Below, one piece after another: positions 1 through 5,415 of a stretch of 5,415 nt of DNA (the stretch's first letter is position 1; the number at the start of each line of letters is the position of its first letter). The notes under the pieces were generated by a model, which saw only the letters and a list, made by a program, of their open reading frames with translations, ran no database searches and was not told where the DNA came from. The stretch is from positions 1 through 5,415 of the forward strand of contig RDYO01000034.1 of the NCBI GenBank assembly GCA_004293385.1, in the 5' to 3' direction. The stretch comes from Verrucomicrobiota bacterium. GTDB lineage: Bacteria; Verrucomicrobiota; Verrucomicrobiia; Opitutales; UBA953. A program made the position numbers and the translations under genes.

Positions 1-159
1 CTCGGCATCCACAACTTCTACTCCGGCCACACCAAGCACGGCGTCATCAAGCTTGTGCTCCTCATCGCCTGCGGCCTTGGCCTCCTGGTCAACCCGATCT
101 GGTCGATCGTCGAGATGATCACGGTCAAGCAGGACGCCCAAGGCAACACGCTCGCCTAA
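1..159 (+). CDS. TM2 domain membrane protein, C-terminal part (5' end outside window)
   Basis: The window opens inside a reading frame whose last 52 codons are visible, ending in TAA at 157-159. The visible peptide starts LGIHNFYSGHTKHGV, which matches the core of the TM2 domain (the family pattern is LGxHxFYxG followed by a membrane helix). A hydrophobic stretch follows at about visible residues 15-40, including LVLLIACGLGLLVNP, and the frame ends with a short polar tail (VKQDAQGN). In TM2 proteins a first helix precedes the LGxH turn; here it lies off the window. These are small integral membrane proteins of largely unknown biochemical role, and no specific function can be assigned. The gene is convergent with leuD and is followed 22 bases later by a strong hairpin terminator. 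The family call is fairly sure; the start and full length cannot be seen. Confidence 0.85.
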   Translation, partial: LGIHNFYSGHTKHGVIKLVLLIACGLGLLVNPIWSIVEMITVKQDAQGNTLA

Positions 160-181
160 GTCCTGGAGTCCAAACGATAAC

Positions 182-209
182 AAAAAGGCCGCCCATCGGG
201 CGGCCTTTT
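182..209. terminator. Bidirectional intrinsic terminator between TM2 gene and leuD
   Basis: A perfect 8-bp GC stem, GGCCGCCC (187-194) and GGGCGGCC (198-205), encloses a 3-nt loop (ATC). It is flanked by A5 on the left (182-186) and T4 on the right (206-209). Read on the plus strand it gives a hairpin with a U-tract for the TM2 gene; read on the minus strand it gives the same hairpin with a U5 tract for the leuC-orf-leuD operon, whose stop is 20 bases away. The A and T tracts can also pair to lengthen the stem. This is a textbook Rho-independent terminator placed between convergent genes. Confidence 0.93.
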
Positions 210-229
210 GCTTAGGCTGAATGGTCGAC

Positions 230-850
230 TTACTTACCGGCGACGTAGGCCAGGCCGGCAGCGGTCTTGGCCACGGGCTCAGCACCTTCGAGCAGGTCGG
301 CGATCGGATCCCACTTGCCGTTGACGAGGCCGTCACGGGCGGAAGCGGCGATGCTGGCCTTCCAGGTCTTGGCGCCTGCAGAGACGGTCAGCTTCTCGAC
401 ATCGACGGTGACTTCGACGTCCGGGTTGGCGCGGACGAAGGCGTCGCACTCGGCGAGGTCTTCCTTGGAGAGGGTCAGGCAAGGCACGCCGAGGGTCGTG
501 GAGTTGCCGAAGAAGATCTCGGCGAAACTGCCACCGACGAGGGCGGTGAAGCCAAAGCGCCAGATGGACTGGGGAGCATGCTCACGGGAGCTGCCGCAGC
601 CGAAATTGAAGCCGACGACCATGACGCCCTTCTTGGCGGCGGCGATGCGGGCGGCCTGGGCCGAGTTCATCGGGTGCGGGCGCTCCTTGCCGTCGGGACC
701 GGTGCGCTCATCGCGGAAGGCGTGCTCGCCGAGACCGTCGAAGGTCACGCAGCGGAGGAAGCGCGCGGGGATGATGCGGTCGGTGTCGATGTCATCGCCG
801 GGGACGGCGAGGGCGAGGGCTTTGACCTGGGTGATTTTGGCGAGGGACAT
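230..850 (-). CDS. leuD: 3-isopropylmalate dehydratase, small subunit
   Basis: This is the swivel-domain subunit of isopropylmalate isomerase. With LeuC it converts 2-isopropylmalate to 3-isopropylmalate in cytoplasmic leucine biosynthesis. The product is 206 aa, close to the 200-aa bacterial type and longer than the ~165-aa archaeal type. Visible signatures are DDIDTDRIIPARFL (residues 19-32), the aconitase-swivel motif NFGCGSSREHAP (82-93), and FFGNSTTLGVP (113-123). The ATG at 850 is chosen because the N-terminal segment before the first motif has the usual length. No Shine-Dalgarno motif is visible before it (the upstream minus-strand bases read CCCTTTTCAATCCGCC). It is the last gene of the leuC-orf-leuD operon, starting 16 bp after the small gene, and transcription should end at the hairpin at 182-209. 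Identity is secure; a homologous dehydratase of another pathway is unlikely given the adjacent leuC. Confidence 0.96.
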   Translation of the reverse strand: MSLAKITQVKALALAVPGDDIDTDRIIPARFLRCVTFDGLGEHAFRDERTGPDGKERPHPMNSAQAARIAAAKKGVMVVGFNFGCGSSREHAPQSIWRFGFTALVGGSFAEIFFGNSTTLGVPCLTLSKEDLAECDAFVRANPDVEVTVDVEKLTVSAGAKTWKASIAASARDGLVNGKWDPIADLLEGAEPVAKTAAGLAYVAGK

Positions 851-866
851 GGCGGATTGAAAAGGG

Positions 867-1156
867 TTAGGCGGCGACCGGACGGCGGATGACGCAGACG
901 GGCATCGCCAGGGAGGAAGCCAGGGAGGCGAGGCGGGCTTCGGCGACGGCGGCGGCGACGGTCTCGTCGGCCTGCAGGAGCGCGTGGCCTTCGACGACCC
1001 ACGGAAGGGTCACGGTGCACACGGGCTTGCCGTCGTAATGGGCGTCGACGCTGACGTCGCGCCGGCAGGCGAGCCCTTCGGCCGAGCAGGCCGCGACGAC
1101 GTCATCGCCTTGGGCGATGCGTTCGAGCACGCGGGCGACTGGCGCGGAGACGGACA

Positions 1157-1157
<1 letters not shown>
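867..1157 (-). CDS. Unknown 96-aa protein between leuC and leuD
   Basis: I do not recognise this protein. Its ATG (1157-1155) overlaps the leuC stop in a TGATG junction, and its TAA (869-867) lies 16 bp before leuD, so it is almost certainly cotranscribed and probably translationally coupled to leuC. A weak AAGG lies a few bases upstream of the ATG, inside the last leuC codons. The product has no signal peptide or membrane helix. It has four cysteines (C24, C31, C47, C88) and an alanine/valine-rich composition. Residues about 10-31 (VLERIAQGDD through the AEGLAC segment) could form two helices, vaguely like a helix-turn-helix. Residues 45-60 look beta-like, and 63-85 look like an amphipathic helix. 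A role linked to isopropylmalate isomerase (assembly, Fe-S handling or regulation) is suggested only by position. That it is a real gene is likely, from the junctions and the snug fit; its function is unknown. Confidence 0.75.
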
Positions 1158-2563
<1,406 letters not shown>

Positions 2564-2721
2564 CTGAGTAAAAGGTGAAGGGTCAACGTAGGACGGGACG
2601 GGGGCTGGTCAATCCCGCAGGCGAGCCGGCCGCAGGCATATTTACCGATAAATCCGCCGACGTGCCGGGGCCGGCGCCGCCGTGTCTTGACCCCTGCGCC
2701 CCTCCCCTTCCATCCTCCGGC
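2564..2721. promoter_or_regulatory. Divergent leuC / purU intergenic region
   Basis: This 158-bp gap must hold the promoters for the leu operon (minus) and purU (plus). Its centre has the only AT-rich patch in the area (about 2638-2653). For leuC, a minus-strand TTGACC (2612-2607) followed after 16 bp by TACGTT (2590-2585) would give a leader of roughly 15 nt, but the -10 is a poor match. For purU, TTGACC at 2687-2692 resembles a -35 but no good -10 follows; GATAAA (2647-2652) resembles a -10 but lacks a -35. None of these assignments is firm, and the promoters may use a non-standard consensus. Confidence 0.45.
2635..2658. repeat. 24-bp imperfect inverted repeat (possible operator)
   Basis: The arms GGCATATTTA (2635-2644) and TAAATCCGCC (2649-2658) are complementary at 8 of 10 positions around the 4-base centre CCGA. 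The inner five pairs (ATTTA/TAAAT) and outer three (GGC/GCC) are perfect, with two mismatches between them. The dyad lies nearly midway between the leuC and purU start codons (about 84 and 76 bp away). That position, and the AT-rich core in an otherwise GC-rich gap, would suit a regulator site. It is a single copy, so chance cannot be excluded. Confidence 0.35.
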
Positions 2722-3576
2722 ATGGCCCGCACCCTGACCCTCAGCTTCTCCTGCCCTGACACCAGCGGCATCGTGGCCGGGGTCTCCGCGTTCGTCGCCG
2801 GGCATCAGGGCTGGATCACCGAGGCCAGCCAGCACACCGAGACCGAACTCGGACGATTCTTCATGCGCGTGGAGATCCGGGCCGAGTCGCTCGACTTCCC
2901 GGCCGCGGAATTCGCCCAGCGCTTCGCCCCGGTGGCCGCGAAGTTCGGCATGGACTGGAAAGTCTCCGACTCCGCCCAGCCCCGCCGCGTGGTGCTCCTC
3001 TGCTCGAAGCAGGAACACTGCCTCTACGACCTGCTCGCGCGCCACGTCGCCCAGGACTTCCCGTTCGTCGTCCCCTGCGTGATCTCCAATCACGAGAACC
3101 ACCGCAAGGTCGTCGAAGCCCACGGCATCCCCTTCCACTACGTCCCCGTGACGCCGGAGACGAAACAGGCGGCTTACCGCAAGATGGAGCAGCTCTTCCG
3201 CGAGGCCCAGGCCGACCTCATCGTGCTCGCCCGCTACATGCAGGTGCTCGACGAGCAGATGTGCCGCGACTTCTCCGGCAAGATCATCAACATCCACCAT
3301 TCGTTCCTGCCCTCCTTCGCCGGCGCCAAGCCTTACCATCAGGCCCACCGCCGCGGCGTGAAGCTCATCGGCGCGACCTGCCACTTCGTGACGCCCGAGC
3401 TGGACGAAGGTCCGATCGTGGAACAGGACGTGATCCGCATCGACCACTCGGACACGCCGGATGACATGGCCCATCTGGGCAAGGACATCGAGAAGGTCGT
3501 GCTCGCCCGCGGCCTCCGCGCCGTCGTCGAAGACCGCGTCCTGCTGGCGGGCAATAAGACCGTTATCTTCCGTTAA
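2722..3576 (+). CDS. purU: Formyltetrahydrofolate deformylase
   Basis: PurU hydrolyses 10-formyl-THF to formate and THF in the cytoplasm. In E. coli this balances one-carbon pools and supplies formate to PurT. The product here is 284 aa (E. coli about 280). Residues 1-83 form an N-terminal ACT-type regulatory domain starting TLTLSFSCPDTSGIVAGVS. Residues 87-284 form the formyltransferase-like catalytic domain, with SNHENHRKVVEAHGIPFHY (122-140), RYMQVL (171-176), INIHHSFLPSF (189-199), GAKPYHQA (201-208) and LDEGPIVEQDV (227-237). The formyl-transferase catalytic triad is intact as N190, H192 and D228, with the same spacing as in PurN. The frame stays open upstream to 2575, but that stretch is proline-rich and unlike PurU, and it overlaps the divergent promoter region, so the ATG at 2722 is preferred. 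No Shine-Dalgarno motif is present (upstream bases CTTCCATCCTCCGGC). The M60-like gene follows after 72 bp. Confidence 0.96.
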   Translation: MARTLTLSFSCPDTSGIVAGVSAFVAGHQGWITEASQHTETELGRFFMRVEIRAESLDFPAAEFAQRFAPVAAKFGMDWKVSDSAQPRRVVLLCSKQEHCLYDLLARHVAQDFPFVVPCVISNHENHRKVVEAHGIPFHYVPVTPETKQAAYRKMEQLFREAQADLIVLARYMQVLDEQMCRDFSGKIINIHHSFLPSFAGAKPYHQAHRRGVKLIGATCHFVTPELDEGPIVEQDVIRIDHSDTPDDMAHLGKDIEKVVLARGLRAVVEDRVLLAGNKTVIFR

Positions 3577-3599
3577 AACCTGAGGTTTACGGCGGTTTT
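3575..3599 (+). other. Small hairpin(s) just after purU
   Basis: AAACC (3576-3580), TGA, GGTTT (3584-3588) form a 5-bp hairpin that overlaps the purU stop codon. AAAACC (3575-3580) can alternatively pair with GGTTTT (3594-3599) across a 13-base loop. The two pairings are mutually exclusive. Neither has a strong GC stem with a following U-tract, so termination here would be weak at best, and readthrough into the M60-like gene is plausible. Confidence 0.25.
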
Positions 3600-3648
3600 G
3601 ACGTTGGCGAACCGAAGGCCGAAAGCCAAGGTGAGGCCACCCCTCCCC

Positions 3649-5082
3649 ATGCGTCTGCTTTGCGCCTCCCTGTTCGCGGCCTCCGCCGCCTTCGCCGCCG
3701 TTTCTCCGGAAGAGATCACGCCGACGAAGAAGGCTCCGTTCACCCAGCCCGCCGAAGCGGACCGCGCCGAACTGCACGCGGCCATCAAGACTTTCATGGC
3801 GAAGGAACCGGGTACCTTCGAAGCCCACGCCGCCGCCCGCGACTTCCCTGGCGTCGTCGAAGGCAAGGAGCGCGTCGCCCGCACGATCGCCTACGACTCG
3901 AACCTCGTGCACCGCTGGGACACCACCAACGGCGGCGCGCCTAATCTGTACACGAGCCCCGACGTCTGGCAGGAGACGGGCCTCTACGCCGCGCCCGGCG
4001 AAGTCGTCGTCGTGAAGGTCGCCTCGCTCCCCGAGCATCGCACGGTGAAGGTGATCGTCGGCTGCCACCGCGACAGCCTGCTGAAGCTGCCGAAATGGAA
4101 TCGCTTCCCGGTCATCGCGCGGACCTTCGAACTCAAGGTCGGTGAGAACAAGATCGCCAACGCCTTCGGCGGACAGCTCTTCATCCAAAGTTCGCACAAG
4201 GACTGGCGTAAGCCGATGAAAGCTTCGCCGTCCACGCCGTTGCAGTTCAGCAACGCCGTCGCGATGCCGACCTACGTGCTCGGCAAGGACTCCCCGGAAT
4301 CCTGGGCGAAAGCCAAGCAGCTGCCGGCACCCTGGGTCACCCTCTCCGGCAAGCAGGTCATCCTGCACGTCCAGGCCTCCGCCGTGAAGGAACTCGCGGA
4401 CCCGAAGGCCCTGCTGGAATGGTGGGACAAGTCGATGGCCCTCGAGGACGACCTCATCGCCCTGCGCCGGCTCGCGCCGGAGCGCGTGGTCCCTGACCGG
4501 CAGATCTCCGCCGGCTTCATGCACTCCGGCTATCCGTTCATGTGCTGGATCGATCCGTCGCAGAAAGACAGCGTCGACCTCCCCAAGCTCATGAAGGAAG
4601 GCAACTGGGGCTTCTTCCACGAACTCGGCCACAACCATCAGTGCTCCGCCTGGACCTTCGACGGCCAGACCGAAGTCACCTGCAACCTCTTCTCGCTTTA
4701 CGTCATGGAGAAACTCGTCGGCAAGCCGACGGGCCGTGGCCATCCCTCGATGGAGAAACTCGACGAACTCCTGGCGAAGCGCTTCGCCGCCGAACCGAAC
4801 AAGGGTCCGTTCGAACAGCTCGCGACCTTCGTCGTGCTGATCCGCGCCCACGGCTGGGGCCCCCTCCGTGAGACGCTCCGTTCATACGCGACCGACGCCG
4901 CCCCCAAGGGCACCACCAAGGAACAGCTGCAGAGCCTCTTCGCCCTGCGCTACGGGAAGGCCGCCAAGGCCGACGTGAGCGAGTATTTCGAGAAGATGGG
5001 CTACCATGTCGAGGGGACGGCGAAATCCGCCCTGAAGGGCTTCCCAGCCTTCAAGCCCGCCCTGCCCTCGTCGGCTAAGTGA
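3649..5082 (+). CDS. Secreted M60-like (enhancin/mucinase-type) zinc metallopeptidase
   Basis: The product is 477 aa. It begins with a signal peptide (MRLLCASLFAASAAFA, probable cleavage after A16 at an AFA site), so it is exported. Residues about 75-205 look like the beta-rich N-terminal part of M60-like domains, including TGLYAAPGEVVVV (110-122). A conserved MHSGYPFMCW lies at 291-300. The gluzincin site HELGHNHQ (324-331) supplies H324, E325 and H328, and E342 in TEVTCNLFSLYV, 13 residues on, fits as the third zinc ligand of HExxHx(8,28)E. The C-terminal region includes GWGPLRETLRSY (402-413). M60-like enzymes include mucin and glycoprotein peptidases and viral enhancins; the substrate here is unknown. 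No carbohydrate-binding module, anchor or sorting tail follows the catalytic domain, so it is a compact form. The frame stays open upstream to a TTG at 3598, but the ATG at 3649 places the signal peptide at the N-terminus. No Shine-Dalgarno motif precedes it. Confidence 0.9.
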   Translation: MRLLCASLFAASAAFAAVSPEEITPTKKAPFTQPAEADRAELHAAIKTFMAKEPGTFEAHAAARDFPGVVEGKERVARTIAYDSNLVHRWDTTNGGAPNLYTSPDVWQETGLYAAPGEVVVVKVASLPEHRTVKVIVGCHRDSLLKLPKWNRFPVIARTFELKVGENKIANAFGGQLFIQSSHKDWRKPMKASPSTPLQFSNAVAMPTYVLGKDSPESWAKAKQLPAPWVTLSGKQVILHVQASAVKELADPKALLEWWDKSMALEDDLIALRRLAPERVVPDRQISAGFMHSGYPFMCWIDPSQKDSVDLPKLMKEGNWGFFHELGHNHQCSAWTFDGQTEVTCNLFSLYVMEKLVGKPTGRGHPSMEKLDELLAKRFAAEPNKGPFEQLATFVVLIRAHGWGPLRETLRSYATDAAPKGTTKEQLQSLFALRYGKAAKADVSEYFEKMGYHVEGTAKSALKGFPAFKPALPSSAK

Positions 5083-5098
5083 CGTCATGACAACGGTT

Positions 5099-5131
5099 CC
5101 CCGGGCGACGCCTTCTGCCTCGCCCTGCGGG
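5099..5131 (+). terminator. Weak candidate hairpin after the M60-like gene
   Basis: GGGCGA (5103-5108) and TCGCCC (5120-5125) form a perfect 6-bp stem with an 11-base loop. The flanking CCC (5099-5101) and GGG (5129-5131) can extend it across an internal loop. The following bases are CTTATTT rather than a clean T-run, so it is at most a weak terminator. It lies 17 bases after the M60 stop and upstream of the AT-rich patch before pta, a sensible place for the boundary between two transcription units. Confidence 0.25.
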
Positions 5132-5182
5132 CTTATTTAAACTTAATACGCCTCCGTCGGCCCTCGCCGCCGCCTTTCGACC
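5132..5182 (+). promoter_or_regulatory. AT-rich patch, probable promoter/leader of pta
   Basis: Within GC-rich surroundings, 5133-5148 has 15 A/T out of 16 bases (TTATTTAAACTTAATA) and ends 34 bases before the pta ATG. Such a sharp AT island just upstream of a start often marks a -10 region. TAATAC (5144-5149) and TATTTA (5134-5139) are only 3/6 matches to TATAAT, and no TTGACA-like hexamer sits at the right spacing. The element class is therefore uncertain. The leader bases before the ATG (CGCCTTTCGACC) lack a Shine-Dalgarno motif. Confidence 0.4.
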
Positions 5183-5415
5183 ATGTCCCTCATTTCCCGC
5201 CTTTCCGCCCGCCTCCAGAACCACCCTAAGCGCATCGTCTTCCCCGAAGGCTCCGACGCCCGCGTGATCCAGGCCGCCCGTCAGTTCGTCGTGAAGAAGC
5301 TCGGCGTGCCGATCCTCGTCGGCGACCGCCAGCGCATCAAGGTCAACGCCGCCCGCCTCAACATCAGCCTCGAAGGCATCCGCGTCGTCGAACCCGAACG
5401 CAGCGACGAGCTCAA
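5183..5415 (+). CDS. pta: Phosphate acetyltransferase, N-terminal part (runs off window)
   Basis: Pta interconverts acetyl-CoA plus phosphate and acetyl phosphate plus CoA. It usually works with acetate kinase in acetate production or use. Seventy-seven codons are visible from the ATG at 5183. The N-terminus has HPKRIVFPEGSDARVIQAAR (residues 14-33) followed by GVPILVGDRQRI (42-53), the start of the PTA_PTB domain. Because the domain begins about 15 residues in, this is the short form (about 320-340 aa, Bacillus-like) without the DRTGG/AAA-like N-terminal region of E. coli Pta. A phosphate butyryltransferase or other PTA_PTB member cannot be excluded without the rest. It follows the M60-like gene by 100 bp and probably has its own promoter in the AT-rich patch just upstream. 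Acetate kinase may lie beyond the edge, but this cannot be seen. Confidence 0.88.
   Translation, partial: MSLISRLSARLQNHPKRIVFPEGSDARVIQAARQFVVKKLGVPILVGDRQRIKVNAARLNISLEGIRVVEPERSDEL

Noticed and set aside
221..892. Open frames of about 200 codons on the plus strand, antisense to leuD.
   Set aside because: leuD on the minus strand has full family motifs. The plus-strand frames are compositionally biased shadows and include the terminal part of the convergent gap.
2581..2612. Two direct copies of GGTCAA (2581-2586 and 2607-2612), 26 bp apart, upstream of leuC.
   Set aside because: Six-base repeats with no further flanking similarity are too short to separate from chance. One copy may simply be a -35 element.
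2575..2721. In-frame N-terminal extension of purU.
   Set aside because: The extra 49 residues are Pro/Gly/Arg-rich and unlike PurU, and would cover the whole divergent promoter region. The ATG at 2722 gives the standard length and ACT-domain start.
3598..3648. TTG-initiated 17-residue basic extension of the M60 protein (contains RR).
   Set aside because: It would bury the signal peptide behind a long charged segment, and the RRPKAK stretch does not fit a Tat motif. The ATG at 3649 gives an ordinary Sec signal peptide.
5080..5087. Perfect 8-bp palindrome TGACGTCA overlapping the M60 stop codon.
   Set aside because: A single 8-bp palindrome overlapping a stop codon is expected by chance, and no second copy was noticed.
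5144..5150. TAATACG, resembling the first bases of the T7 RNA polymerase promoter.
   Set aside because: The match stops after seven bases and there is no phage context.

Overview
The window is GC-rich bacterial chromosome, densely coded and strongly biased to G/C-ending codons. Its contents are mostly housekeeping: leucine biosynthesis, one-carbon metabolism and acetate metabolism, plus one secreted M60-type zinc metallopeptidase. The combination of a short-form Pta, a secreted M60-like (enhancin/mucinase-type) peptidase and starts without clear Shine-Dalgarno sequences would fit a Verrucomicrobiota lineage such as the Opitutae. This is an impression from protein style only; no rRNA or marker tree is available here.

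Layout from left to right: (1) the 3' end of a TM2-domain membrane protein on the plus strand (1-159). (2) A strong bidirectional hairpin terminator (182-209), shared with the convergent leu operon. (3) A minus-strand operon read leuC (2563-1157), then a 96-aa unknown protein (1157-867), then leuD (850-230). The first two genes overlap by one base (TGATG), and the second gap is 16 bp. (4) A 158-bp divergent intergenic region (2564-2721) with a 24-bp imperfect dyad near its middle. (5) On the plus strand, purU (2722-3576), a secreted M60-like peptidase (3649-5082), and the 5' part of a phosphate acetyltransferase gene (5183 to the window edge). These are separated by 72 and 100 bp.

LeuC and LeuD form the heterodimeric [4Fe-4S] isopropylmalate isomerase of leucine synthesis. 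PurU hydrolyses 10-formyl-THF to formate and THF, so it balances the one-carbon pool. Pta interconverts acetyl-CoA and acetyl phosphate. The M60-like protein is the only gene with an outward-facing role, probably cleavage of glycoproteins or other extracytoplasmic substrates. No functional link among the plus-strand genes is evident, and they may simply be neighbours.

I saw no tRNA, rRNA, insertion sequence, CRISPR array or phage gene, and no gene-free stretch longer than 158 bp. The points most worth a second look are the unknown small protein translationally coupled between leuC and leuD, the dyad in the divergent promoter region, the compact cysteine-bearing M60 peptidase, and the absence of Shine-Dalgarno motifs at the visible starts. 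I did not find convincing evidence of a wholly new system.
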